From assembly GCF_001556515.1 (NCBI RefSeq), contig NZ_LSJA01000283.1, positions 1-15,384 on the forward strand: a DNA stretch of 15,384 bases, given 5' to 3'. Shown here one piece after another: positions 6,690-14,073 of this stretch. A model generated the notes under the pieces. It did no database searches. It saw nothing but the letters and a program-made list of their open reading frames with translations, and was not told the DNA's origin. How positions within the stretch are numbered: position 1 is the first letter of the stretch; each line of letters starts with the position of its first letter. The DNA comes from Caulobacter sp. CCH9-E1. GTDB lineage: Bacteria > Pseudomonadota > Alphaproteobacteria > Caulobacterales > Caulobacteraceae. The translations under genes were made by a program, and so were the position numbers.

Positions 6690-8909
6690 CTAGAAGTTGG
6701 CGCGCAGGGCGACACTCACCCGGCGGGGCTCGCCGAAATAGCCGCCGTTATAGAAGCCGACCCGCCGATAGTAGTTCTTGTCGAACAGGTTATCGACATT
6801 GGCCGAGACGCTAAGCTGCTCGCTGATCCGGTAGCGCGCCATCAGGTTGGCTAGCGCATAGGCGCTCTGCCGGACGGTCGTCGACTTGGTAGTCGCGGTT
6901 GAGGTCGGGATGGTGGCGGTCGTGTAGATGCCGCTCTGCCAGTTGATCCCGCCGCCGACCGTAAGGCCCGCCAGCGGACCACCGCCCAGGGTGTAGGTCG
7001 TATAGATCCGGGCGATGTTGCGCGGATCCAGGGTCGAGATCCGCAGGCCCTTGGCGTTCTCGGTATAGGCGTAGGTGTAGCCGCCCACGATCCGCCAGGC
7101 GTCGGTGATCTGGCCGGTGACCTCGGCCTCGAAGCCGCGGGTGACGGCGCCGCTGACGCCGCGATAGGCGCTGCTGCCGTCGGGCAGCAGGAAGCCGTCG
7201 GGCACCGTGGGATCCAGCTCCGCCAGGTTGTCCTGCTTGACGTAGAAGACCGACACCGCGCCGTAGAGCTTCTTGTCGAGGAACTCACCCTTCAGGCCGC
7301 CCTCGTAGTTGGAGCCGACGACCGGATCGAGCAGCTCGTTGGCCTTGTCCTTGTAGTTCTGCGGCTTGAAGAGGTCCGAATAGCTGGCATAGGCCGAGAT
7401 CTGGCTGGTCAGGTCCCAGACCGCGCCGACATAGGGCGTCAGCCGGTCGACCTTATAGGCGCCCGTTGTGTTGGTGTAGACGCCCGTCAAGCTGTAGCGG
7501 TCGGTTCTGGTTTCCCAGTTCGACTTGCGCGCGCCGACGATGATCTTGAGGCTGTCGGTCGGGTTTAGGCGCACGGCGCCGTAGACCCCGGTCTCGTCGG
7601 TGCGGGCCACCGAAGCGCGCGTGCCGTATTTCAGCAGGACCGGCTCGGGGATGTCGCCCGTCCAGGTGCGGAAGTTCGGGATGGTCAGGCTGTAGGGGCG
7701 GTTGGCGGCGTCGATCTTGTCGTTCAGCGTCTCGCCGTCGCGATCGTAGCCATTGGTGCCGAAGACCAGTTCGTGCTTGCGGCCGAACAGGATGAACGGC
7801 CCCACGGCCGAAACGTCGAAGCCCGTCTCCTTCTCCTGGTAGACGTTGTAGTAGTCGGCCACTGTCAGACCCGAGCCGTCGACGCGGCTGGGATAGCCGC
7901 CATAACCGTAGAAGAGCTTGGCCGTCGAGTTGGTGGTGCGGCGATTCACCGATGCGGTCAGCCGCCAGTCGCCCGGCAAGCGCTGTTCCACGGTCGCGAA
8001 AAAGTTAGCGGTATTGCGGTCCCAGGTGCTCCACTTGGCCGCGACGTTGTAGGAGCGCGGCAGGTCGGTCGGGGTCCCGTCGCGATAGTAGAGCGGCGCG
8101 GTGCCCCAGGTCGTGCCCCGGGGCGTGACCTTCTGGTAGTCGTAGCCGACCCGGGCCACGGTGGTGGACGTCACGTCGGCTTCGACCACGCCATAGGCGG
8201 CCTTCTTCTTCTCGTGGAAGAAATCGAGATAGGAATCGCGCTCCTGAGCCAGGCCGACGACCCGACCGCGCACGCGACCGTCGGCCAGCAGTGGACCGGA
8301 AATGTCGATGTCGGCGCGCTTCAGGTTCCAGCTGCCGCCGGTCAGGCCCGCCGAGGCGCTGAACGTCCGGGTGGGGCGCTTGCGCACTAGGTTCACCGTC
8401 GCCGAGGGATCGCCTGAGCCGGTGACCAGGCCGGTGGCCCCGCGCATCACCTCGACCCGGTCGTAGACGACGGTGTCGGACATCACGCTGGAACCGGAGG
8501 AATAGGTCGTCGGCACGCCATCCAGCTGGAAGTTGGCGATGGTGAAGCCGCGCGAAGTGAAGTTCACCCGGCTGCTGTCCAGTTCCTCGACCGTGATGCC
8601 GGTGGTCTGCTCCAGCACGTTGGCGATCGAGTTCAGGCCGAAGTCGTCCATCCGCTGGCGCGTGACGACCGTCACCGACTGCGGCGTTTCCCGGAGCGAC
8701 AGCGGCAGCTTGGTCGCGCCCTGGCTGGAGGCGGCGCTGTACGTCTGCTTGGCGGCCTTGATGGTCACGCCGCTGACGGAGGTGTTGTCCGGGCTGGTCT
8801 CCTCATCCGCGGCATAGGCTAGGCCGCTCAGCATAGTGGTGGCCAGCAGCGACAGTAGGATGGCGGAGACGGGCGCACGCCCACGCTTGGAGGAAAACAC
8901 GTTCAACAC
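6690..8909 (-). CDS. TonB-dependent siderophore receptor (FhuE/FpvA type)
   Basis: A 739-residue receptor when started at the GTG at 8909. GTG at 8900 (preceded by a GGGG-rich stretch) or TTG at 8906 are alternatives; the open frame runs back to 9044, but that part crosses a Fur-like site and promoter-like AT-rich DNA. Residues 1-33 form a signal peptide (basic KRGR, hydrophobic core, AYA|ADEE). A TonB-box-like segment follows (about 41-52). The plug carries KLPLSLRETPQSVTVV, TSRGF, QLDGVPT, VEVMRGATGLVTGSGDPSATVNLVRKRP, the standard signature of TonB-dependent siderophore receptors. The 22-strand barrel region ends NVDNLFDKNYYRRVGF... and a final RANF. It heads the operon with DUF3649, PepSY-TM and DUF3325. 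It resembles hydroxamate/coprogen receptors (FhuE class), but ligand assignment from sequence is uncertain. It is probably Fur-regulated through 8972-8990. Confidence 0.95.
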   Translation of the reverse strand: MLNVFSSKRGRAPVSAILLSLLATTMLSGLAYAADEETSPDNTSVSGVTIKAAKQTYSAASSQGATKLPLSLRETPQSVTVVTRQRMDDFGLNSIANVLEQTTGITVEELDSSRVNFTSRGFTIANFQLDGVPTTYSSGSSVMSDTVVYDRVEVMRGATGLVTGSGDPSATVNLVRKRPTRTFSASAGLTGGSWNLKRADIDISGPLLADGRVRGRVVGLAQERDSYLDFFHEKKKAAYGVVEADVTSTTVARVGYDYQKVTPRGTTWGTAPLYYRDGTPTDLPRSYNVAAKWSTWDRNTANFFATVEQRLPGDWRLTASVNRRTTNSTAKLFYGYGGYPSRVDGSGLTVADYYNVYQEKETGFDVSAVGPFILFGRKHELVFGTNGYDRDGETLNDKIDAANRPYSLTIPNFRTWTGDIPEPVLLKYGTRASVARTDETGVYGAVRLNPTDSLKIIVGARKSNWETRTDRYSLTGVYTNTTGAYKVDRLTPYVGAVWDLTSQISAYASYSDLFKPQNYKDKANELLDPVVGSNYEGGLKGEFLDKKLYGAVSVFYVKQDNLAELDPTVPDGFLLPDGSSAYRGVSGAVTRGFEAEVTGQITDAWRIVGGYTYAYTENAKGLRISTLDPRNIARIYTTYTLGGGPLAGLTVGGGINWQSGIYTTATIPTSTATTKSTTVRQSAYALANLMARYRISEQLSVSANVDNLFDKNYYRRVGFYNGGYFGEPRRVSVALRANF

Positions 8910-8921
8910 CCCGATTATAGC

Positions 8922-8939
8922 GACCGTGCGATCACGGTC
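8922..8939. repeat. Inverted repeat GACCGTG-4-CACGGTC in front of the siderophore receptor
   Basis: Perfect 7-bp arms (8922-8928 and 8933-8939) with a 4-nt loop, 12 nt before the GTG at 8909. Immediately downstream on the minus strand is TATAAT (8919-8914). It could be an operator overlapping a promoter or a start-proximal mRNA hairpin. Confidence 0.45.
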
Positions 8940-8971
8940 TGGGGCGGTCCTAAAAGCGTTTCGAATTATAT

Positions 8972-8990
8972 GCAAATGATTCTTAATTGC
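8972..8990 (-). promoter_or_regulatory. Fur-box-like palindrome upstream of the minus-strand receptor operon
   Basis: GCAAATGATTCTTAATTGC is a 19-bp imperfect palindrome (12 of 18 non-central positions symmetric). Its minus-strand form contains AATCATT and matches about 12 of 19 positions of the E. coli Fur consensus. It sits in an AT-rich island in otherwise GC-rich DNA, with TATAAT directly downstream on the minus strand (8970-8965). Iron-dependent repression by Fur is the likely role. Confidence 0.6.
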
Positions 8991-9444
8991 TTTTATATGG
9001 GTAGTACGACGGACATGTGACGGTCCGGTTTTCCCCGTCCGCACGAGCGGTTGCGGGTCCTGTCGCGTCTAGCGACAGGGCCCGCAAGGCGGTGCTGACG
9101 CGCCTCAGAGCCCCCCTCGGAGGAAGGGACCGCGCCAGCCCCACCCAGTGGCTGGGTCGATCTGCACGGGACGCTACTGCTGGGGCCGATGGGGCCGTTG
9201 GTGCTTGGCGCAGACCTTGCTGGATGGGGAAACGACGCGCTGGACGCGCAGGCCCGGATAGGCCGAATGGCCGGCGGCGGCCTTGGCGCCCAGGGCGTAG
9301 GCGAACCGAAGCGTGATCAACTTGGCGCCAGCTGTCGTATGGGCCGATGTCGCTTTTGCCAGGCCGTCACCTCGGTGAGGACCGCCGCCGCGAGCCGGCT
9401 CGCTTGCTTGAACGCCAACCTGCTCTTGAGATCGTGGCGGCTCA
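8991..9444. other. Divergent intergenic region with no assignable gene
   Basis: This DNA separates the two divergent siderophore blocks. The only notable open frame is minus-strand 9470-9174 (98 codons from TTG); its middle part (LITLRFAYALGAKAAAGHS) has coding-like third-position GC, but I recognise no family, signal peptide or ribosome site. A decayed gene, a long leader or plain spacer are all possible. Confidence 0.4.
9053..9085. repeat. Strong hairpin (5 + 8 bp stem) in the divergent region
   Basis: CCTGTCGC (9059-9066) pairs with GCGACAGG (9072-9079) around GTCTA. After one mismatch, GCGGG (9053-9057) pairs with CCCGC (9081-9085). No T-run follows on either strand, so it is not a typical terminator. 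It lies between the two Fur-type sites. Confidence 0.55.
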
Positions 9445-9454
9445 GCGCCATAAT
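9426..9454 (+). promoter_or_regulatory. Sigma-70-type promoter of the AraC regulator gene
   Basis: TTGAGA (9426-9431), a 17-bp spacer and CATAAT (9449-9454) make a good -35/-10 pair; each hexamer differs from consensus at one or two positions. Transcription would begin near 9461, about 25 nt before the ATG at 9486. The -10 lies inside the left arm of the 35-bp Fur-type palindrome, so repressor binding would block it. Confidence 0.6.
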
Positions 9455-9479
9455 TGAGAACCATTCTCAATTATGGCGC
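9445..9479. promoter_or_regulatory. 35-bp palindrome with perfect 16-bp arms and Fur-box core
   Basis: GCGCCATAATTGAGAA (9445-9460) and its exact reverse complement (9464-9479) flank CCA. The core TGAGAACCATTCTCA fits the 7-1-7 Fur motif (TGATAATNATTATCA) at 11 of 14 positions. The site covers the -10 of the regulator promoter. Because the arms are symmetric, CATAAT also occurs on the minus strand (9475-9470), 17 bp from a TTGAAG (9498-9493), so a divergent promoter is possible. Iron-responsive repression by Fur is the most likely function. Confidence 0.8.
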
Positions 9480-9485
9480 ACCTGC

Positions 9486-10385
9486 ATGACGGCTTCAACG
9501 GCCCATAAAGACCGACGACCGGACGCGCCTTCGCCCGCTCTGATCACCTCACGGATCGACGGCCTGCGGATCGCCGCGGGGCGCCTGGACCTCACGGCGA
9601 ACCAGCAGGCCCACGAGGACCTCGAAGCCGGATTGAAGCTGGCAATCCTGCTGGAAGGCAAGTTCGACCTTGAGGTGGAAGGCCAAGCCTTGCGCGCCAT
9701 GCAGGGTCCGTCGGTCAGCCTGTTCGCCAGCCGCCACGGCTGGCGCTTGGATCACTTGTTCTCGGCCGGCGTGGAGCTCAGGTTCCTCACTTTGCATCTG
9801 TCGGCTGACCTGCTGGCCGACCAGATGGAGTTCGACCTCGACCGCGCTTGCCGCGCTCCGAGGGTGACGATGATCTCGGAGGAAGCGCCCAGCGCCATGA
9901 CCGCCATGGCCGAGCGTGTGCTGCATTCGCCTTACAGCGGTCCGGCCGCCCAGCTCCACGCCATCGGCACGGGTTTCGAGCTGGCGGCTCTGGCGCTGGA
10001 CCGGTTCCTGCCGGACCATCCCGCAAACGACGCGCCTCTGGCCTCACCGGCGGAGACGCGCCGCCTGCACGAGATGCGCGCCTGGCTGGCCGAGCACTAT
10101 CGCGAGGCGCCGACCCTGGATCGCCTGGCGCGCCAGGCCGGGCTCAATGTCCGCAAGCTGACCGCAGGCTTTCGCCGCCTCTTCGGGATGAGCGTCGCCG
10201 AATACCTGCGGGAGGTGCGCCTCCAGGAGGGTCGCCGCCTGCTCGAGAGCGGCTGCAGCGTCACCGATGCGGCCGACGGCGTCGGCTACACCCTTCCCCA
10301 CTTCACGACCGTTTTTCAGCACCGCTTCGGTCTTACGCCTCGCACCCTGATCGGGCGCGATCCCCGACGCAGTTCGAAAATCTGA
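9486..10385 (+). CDS. AraC-family regulator, PchR-like (siderophore-responsive)
   Basis: A 299-residue regulator. The frame is open far upstream, but the ATG at 9486 lies just after the promoter and operator and gives a normal family length; no clear Shine-Dalgarno is seen, so the start is a reasoned choice. Residues 1-185 form a ligand-sensing region of the kind in PchR-type regulators (GLKLAILLEGKFDLEVEG, then SVSLFASRHGW). Residues 192-292 form the AraC DNA-binding domain: a first helix-turn-helix (APTLDRLARQAGLNVRKLTAGFRRLFG, about 208-234) and a second one ending in GYTLPHFTTVFQHRFGLTPRTL (about 267-288), the family signature. Known: PchR, YbtA and AlcR activate receptor genes when bound to their ferric-siderophore. 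It lies 86 bp before the receptor gene on the same strand and probably controls it, and perhaps the divergent operon too. Fur repression of its promoter is expected. Confidence 0.9.
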   Translation: MTASTAHKDRRPDAPSPALITSRIDGLRIAAGRLDLTANQQAHEDLEAGLKLAILLEGKFDLEVEGQALRAMQGPSVSLFASRHGWRLDHLFSAGVELRFLTLHLSADLLADQMEFDLDRACRAPRVTMISEEAPSAMTAMAERVLHSPYSGPAAQLHAIGTGFELAALALDRFLPDHPANDAPLASPAETRRLHEMRAWLAEHYREAPTLDRLARQAGLNVRKLTAGFRRLFGMSVAEYLREVRLQEGRRLLESGCSVTDAADGVGYTLPHFTTVFQHRFGLTPRTLIGRDPRRSSKI

Positions 10386-10403
10386 AAATCCGCTCCGGCG
10401 ATC

Positions 10404-10471
10404 GGAAGAACCTTGGCGGTGAAGCGTCCTAGAGAACGCTTGTTGCAAGTTATTCGCATTAAGGTTCTTCC
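10404..10471 (+). promoter_or_regulatory. Nested inverted repeats that could mask the receptor ribosome site
   Basis: GGAAGAACCTT (10404-10414) is the exact reverse complement of AAGGTTCTTCC (10461-10471), which ends at the receptor ATG and contains its Shine-Dalgarno AAGG. Inside lies a second perfect stem, AAGCGT (10422-10427) with ACGCTT (10436-10441), and the Fur-like site 10444-10458. In RNA this would be a closed multi-branch leader with the ribosome site paired. As DNA it could instead be a dyad for the neighbouring AraC protein. Neither is proven. Confidence 0.5.
10444..10458 (+). promoter_or_regulatory. Fur-box-like 15-bp palindrome before the second siderophore receptor
   Basis: TGCAAGTTATTCGCA has 10 of 14 non-central positions symmetric and fits a 7-1-7 Fur layout (TGCxAxT-N-AxTxGCA). 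It shares TGCAA and ATTC with the minus-strand site at 8971-8985. It ends 13 nt before the receptor ATG, so bound protein would block transcription of the operon. Confidence 0.5.
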
Positions 10472-12628
10472 ATGATCACGCTCACCCGCCTTCGCTTTCT
10501 CCGGAGCGCATCTTTCCTCGCGCTCGCTGGCGCGGGCCTCTGCGCCGGCGTCGTCCACGCTCAGGAGACCGATGTCGAGCAGGTCGTGGTCACCGCAGCG
10601 TTCGACACCGGTGCGGGGCTGGCCACCAAGCTGCCACTGAAGCTTTCGGAAACGCCGCAGACCATCACCATCATCGACCGCACGCGCCTCGACGAGCAAA
10701 ACCTGGTGACGCTGGACGACGTGATGGTCAACGCACCCGGGGTGACAGTCCAGCCCGGCACTCGGTTGCGGACGGCCTACTACGCCCGCGGCTTCGTCAT
10801 CGACACCCTGAACTTCGATGGCATTCCAACCTCGGGCTGGAACGAGGCGGTCAATACCGAGGACATGGCGATCTACCAGAGCGTCGAGCTCCTGCGCGGC
10901 GCCAGCGGCCTGCTTCAGGGCGCGGGCAGCCCTTCGGGCACGATCAATCTCGTGCGCAAGCGGCCATCGCGCATGCTGGAGGGCCAGATGCTGGTCAGCG
11001 GCGGCTCCTGGGCCAACTTCCGGGCCGAGGGCGATGTCAGCGCGCCCCTGACCGCGTCCGGGGACCTGCGCGCGCGCCTGGTCAGCGTCGCCGAGGACCG
11101 CGACTACTTCTATGACGGCGGCCACCGGCGGAAATACCTCGCCTATGGCACCGTGGAGTGGAACCTGGCGCCGCGCACGGTGATCGCCGCGACCCTGAAG
11201 TGGCAGGATGTCGACGACGACGCCACCTCGATGGGCGCGCCGCGCTACAGCGACGGCGGGGCTCTGGCGATCCCGCGCTCGCGCTATCTTGGCGCGCCCT
11301 GGTCGTTGCGGGACTGGCGCAACACCCAGGCCTTCGTCGAGCTGAAGCACCAGTTCGGCCAGGACTGGGAGTTCAAGGCCGCCGTCAGCCACATCGATGG
11401 CGACAGCCAGCTGAAGTACGCCAGCGCCTTTGGCGCGGTGAACCGGGCGACCGGCAAGGGGCCGATCCTCTATGGCGGCGCCTACGACTTCGACAACAAG
11501 GAAACCGACCTGGACGCCTATCTGGCTGGCGGCTTCGATCTGCTGGGCCGCCGCCATCAGATCCTGATCGGCGCCAACTACTGGGACGGCCGCACCGACC
11601 AGACCTCCTACAGCCTCCCGGGCCTGGGCCAAGCGGTCGACGTCTTCGCCCGGATCCCGGTGATCTCTGCGGAGCCGGCGACCATGAACTATGCCGGCGA
11701 CCAGAACACCCACACCAGGCAGTACGGCGGCTATGGCGTCCTGCGCCTGAAACTCACCGACCGCCTGACGGCGATAGGCGGCGCCCGGGTCAGCTGGTGG
11801 GAGACCACCACCGAGCGCCGCGCCATCGTCGGCGGTCCTCTGACCCCAACGGGCAACTACCGGGTCAAGGGTGAGGTCACGCCCTATGGCGGCCTGGTCT
11901 GGCGGGCCGGCGGACCGTTCAGCCTTTACGCCAGCTATGCTTCGATCTTCACCCCGCAGAGCAACCTCACCTTCGAAGGCAAGGTCATCGACCCGATGAT
12001 CGGCGGCAATCTCGAGGGCGGGGTGAAGGGCGAGTGGTTCGGCGGCAGGCTGAACGCCTCGCTGGCCGCCTTCCGCATTCGCCAGAGCAATCGCGCCCAG
12101 CTCGACCCGGACCATCCCTGCGTCACCGGCGCGACCTGCGCCTACATCGCTTCAGGCAAGGTCGAGAGCAAAGGCTTCGACGCCCAGATCGACGGCCGCC
12201 TGACCGCCGACTGGACGCTCCAGGCCGGCTACACCTTCGTCGACACCCAGTACCTGCGCGACCGCGTCGCCAGCGGCGCGGCCAGCGCCAACGAAGGCCA
12301 GCCCTTCTCGACCTTCACGCCCCGCCACATGGTGAAGGTCTGGTCGCACTACCGCCCGCCGATCCTGGCGGGTCGTCTTGGCGTCGGCGGCGGCGTCAAC
12401 TGGCAGAGCAGCTTCTATGCGCTGCAGGGCGCGATCCGCATGACCCAGACCAGCTACGCGGTCGCCAATATGCGCGTCGACTACGCCCTGACGCCTCGGA
12501 TCGATCTGGGCGTCAACGTCAACAACCTGACCGGCAAGCGCTACTTCGCCAGCATCGGCGGAACGAGCTGGAACAACTGGTACGGCGAGCCGCGCAGTGT
12601 CGTCGCCTCGCTGCGGGCGCGGTTCTAG
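10472..12628 (+). CDS. TonB-dependent siderophore receptor (FhuE/FptA type), second operon
   Basis: A 718-residue receptor starting at an ATG with AAGG 7 nt upstream. Residues 1-30 are a signal peptide (cleavage VHA|QETD), followed by the TonB box DVEQVVVTA (about 34-42). The plug has KLPLKLSETPQTITII, YARGFVIDTLNFDGIPT, VELLRGASGLLQGAGSPSGTINLVRKRPS, the siderophore-receptor signature. The barrel ends NVNNLTGKRYFASIGG, YGEPRSV and a terminal RARF. Cys550 and Cys556 (PCVTGATC) are close enough to form a disulfide-closed turn in a surface loop, a common feature of siderophore receptors. It is related to, but clearly diverged from, the minus-strand receptor at 6690-8909; both match FhuE-like proteins. 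It heads the cupin, PepSY-TM, RhtX/FptX operon, and its position after the PchR-like gene suggests ligand-induced expression. The siderophore is unknown. Confidence 0.95.
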   Translation: MITLTRLRFLRSASFLALAGAGLCAGVVHAQETDVEQVVVTAAFDTGAGLATKLPLKLSETPQTITIIDRTRLDEQNLVTLDDVMVNAPGVTVQPGTRLRTAYYARGFVIDTLNFDGIPTSGWNEAVNTEDMAIYQSVELLRGASGLLQGAGSPSGTINLVRKRPSRMLEGQMLVSGGSWANFRAEGDVSAPLTASGDLRARLVSVAEDRDYFYDGGHRRKYLAYGTVEWNLAPRTVIAATLKWQDVDDDATSMGAPRYSDGGALAIPRSRYLGAPWSLRDWRNTQAFVELKHQFGQDWEFKAAVSHIDGDSQLKYASAFGAVNRATGKGPILYGGAYDFDNKETDLDAYLAGGFDLLGRRHQILIGANYWDGRTDQTSYSLPGLGQAVDVFARIPVISAEPATMNYAGDQNTHTRQYGGYGVLRLKLTDRLTAIGGARVSWWETTTERRAIVGGPLTPTGNYRVKGEVTPYGGLVWRAGGPFSLYASYASIFTPQSNLTFEGKVIDPMIGGNLEGGVKGEWFGGRLNASLAAFRIRQSNRAQLDPDHPCVTGATCAYIASGKVESKGFDAQIDGRLTADWTLQAGYTFVDTQYLRDRVASGAASANEGQPFSTFTPRHMVKVWSHYRPPILAGRLGVGGGVNWQSSFYALQGAIRMTQTSYAVANMRVDYALTPRIDLGVNVNNLTGKRYFASIGGTSWNNWYGEPRSVVASLRARF

Positions 12629-12631
12629 CCC

Positions 12632-13039
12632 ATGCGCGCCACGGCTTTCGATCCTCTCGCCAGCCTCTTGCGGCTCACCGCCGGCGGTCTGGTCGAGATC
12701 CTGCCGCGGTCAGCCGAGAGCTGGCGGGCCATCAACACCGCGCAGGGCGAGCGCGTGGTCGGCTTCAGCCAACCGCGGCGCGGCGAGGACCTGCACCCCC
12801 AGGTCTGGGAGATGCACCCGGAGGGCGATGAGCTGCTGCACCTGGTCGAGGGGGCCATCGACCTGGTGCTCGACGCGCCGGAAGGCGAACAGCGCATCGC
12901 GCTAAGTGGCGGCCAAAGCTGTGTCGTGGCGCGCGGCGCCTGGCATCGCCTGCTGCTTCGCGAACCGTCGATCCTGATGTTCATCACGCCCGCCGGCGGC
13001 ACGCGGATGCGCCCCTACGCCAAGGCTCCCGACGCGTGA
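12632..13039 (+). CDS. Small cupin-domain protein of the siderophore operon
   Basis: A 135-residue cytoplasmic protein starting 3 nt after the receptor stop, with no strong ribosome site, so it is probably reached by translational coupling. It is a single cupin barrel: motif 1 WEMHPEGDELLHLVEGAIDLVLD (about 59-81) with His62 and Glu67 as candidate metal ligands, and motif 2 GGQSCVVARGAWHRL (about 93-107) with His105. The first motif has H-x-E in place of the usual H-x-H. It holds the same position as the small fptB gene between receptor and PepSY-TM genes in Pseudomonas fptABCX, although I cannot say it is homologous. Possible roles are metal or siderophore binding, or processing of the imported ligand; none is established. 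Its stop overlaps the next gene as GTGA. Confidence 0.8.
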   Translation: MRATAFDPLASLLRLTAGGLVEILPRSAESWRAINTAQGERVVGFSQPRRGEDLHPQVWEMHPEGDELLHLVEGAIDLVLDAPEGEQRIALSGGQSCVVARGAWHRLLLREPSILMFITPAGGTRMRPYAKAPDA

Positions 13040-14073
13040 CCCTGCGCGCCCTTCTCTGGAGCGTCCATCGCTGGATCGGTCTTGCCCTGGTCGCACCGTT
13101 CCTGGTCCTGGCGATCACCGGTCTGGCGCTGCTCGTCTGCCGGGGCGCGGGCCTGGGCGCCACCGCCTCCCTGCCGCATCCGGTCACCGATCTGGCGGCG
13201 TTCGATCGCGCCCTGGCCAGCGCCAAGGCCGAGGCGCCCGGCGCCAAGGTCGGTCTCGTCCTGCCGGGTCCCGACGCGCGCCACGCTTGGGGCGTGCGAT
13301 TGCGCATCCCTGACGGACGCACCCTGGTCGCCGAGTTCGATCCATCGCATGGCCGTGTGCTGCGAATCCGTCCGTCAGGCTCCAGCCTCCAGGAGATCCT
13401 GCTGTCGATCCACAACAGCCTGGCGCTCGCCCAAGCCGGCCGCCTGGTCATTCTCGCCACGGCGATCGGCCTCGTGATGCTGGCCGTCTCGGGCTTTACC
13501 ATCATGCGCCGACGCTGGCGGATCCTGACCCAGTCTCCGCTGCGGGGCCCGCTGCGCATCCGGACGCTTCACCACTGGACCGGCCTCGCGGCCCTAGCGT
13601 TCGTGCTCCTGTGGTCGACGTCTGGCTTCCTGTTGCTGACCATGAAAGGCGGCGGCGGCGGTGGGCGGGACTCGCGCCCGGCTCCGCCACTCGCCTGCGC
13701 GCCCGCGCCCATCGCGCCGATGCTCGAGCAAGCCCTGGCCGCCCGGCCCGGCGGCGAGATTCAGGGCGTCATGCCGGGCGCGGGCGGGCGGCCGACGACG
13801 GTCATGATCCTGGACCGTCGCGCCCCGCCCTGGGCCAAGTCGTCCAGCCTGACGTTCGACGGCTGCACCGGCGTCCGGCGTCCTGGCCCCCCCGCGCCGC
13901 CGATCACGACGATCATGATCGCGGCCAAGGCTTTGCACACGGGCCTGTGGGGCAGCGCCGCGACCGTAGTCCTTTACGGCCTCGCGGCCATAGCGACCCT
14001 CGTCCTTACCTTCACCGGCCCGTGGCTCTGGCTGCGCCGTCGCCTGTTCTCCTCCATGAAAGCTTCGTCATGA
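13036..14073 (+). CDS. Short PepSY-TM protein (FptC-like position)
   Basis: A 345-residue inner-membrane protein with a GTG start overlapping the cupin stop (GTGA). Four membrane segments are visible: about 14-34 (preceded by VHRWIGL, His11), 136-155, 181-203 (preceded by LHHWTGL, His179-180) and 309-333. The periplasmic part between segments 1 and 2 is a compact PepSY-like domain ending at LLSIHNSLAL (His126); between segments 3 and 4 is a Gly-rich (six Gly at 205-210) and Pro-rich domain ending ALHTGLWG (His301). These histidines sit at helix ends, as expected for haem or metal ligands. It is about two thirds the length of the other PepSY-TM protein in the window and lacks its extra C-terminal helices. 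It is probably a ferric-siderophore reductase or release factor for this pathway. Confidence 0.83.
   Translation: MTLRALLWSVHRWIGLALVAPFLVLAITGLALLVCRGAGLGATASLPHPVTDLAAFDRALASAKAEAPGAKVGLVLPGPDARHAWGVRLRIPDGRTLVAEFDPSHGRVLRIRPSGSSLQEILLSIHNSLALAQAGRLVILATAIGLVMLAVSGFTIMRRRWRILTQSPLRGPLRIRTLHHWTGLAALAFVLLWSTSGFLLLTMKGGGGGGRDSRPAPPLACAPAPIAPMLEQALAARPGGEIQGVMPGAGGRPTTVMILDRRAPPWAKSSSLTFDGCTGVRRPGPPAPPITTIMIAAKALHTGLWGSAATVVLYGLAAIATLVLTFTGPWLWLRRRLFSSMKASS

Noticed and set aside
9189..9485. N-terminal extension of the AraC regulator to 9189
   Set aside because: It would run through the promoter and Fur-type palindrome and add about 99 residues not typical of the family.
10316..12115. 599-codon open frame antisense to the second siderophore receptor
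   Set aside because: It is Arg/Ala/Gly/Asp-rich with no family signature and mirrors the receptor codons; long antisense frames are normal in GC-rich genes.
13611..14069. Upstream extension of the permease frame by 153 codons
   Set aside because: The extension lies in the PepSY-TM gene in another frame; the ATGA overlap at 14070 and the family N-terminus fix the start.
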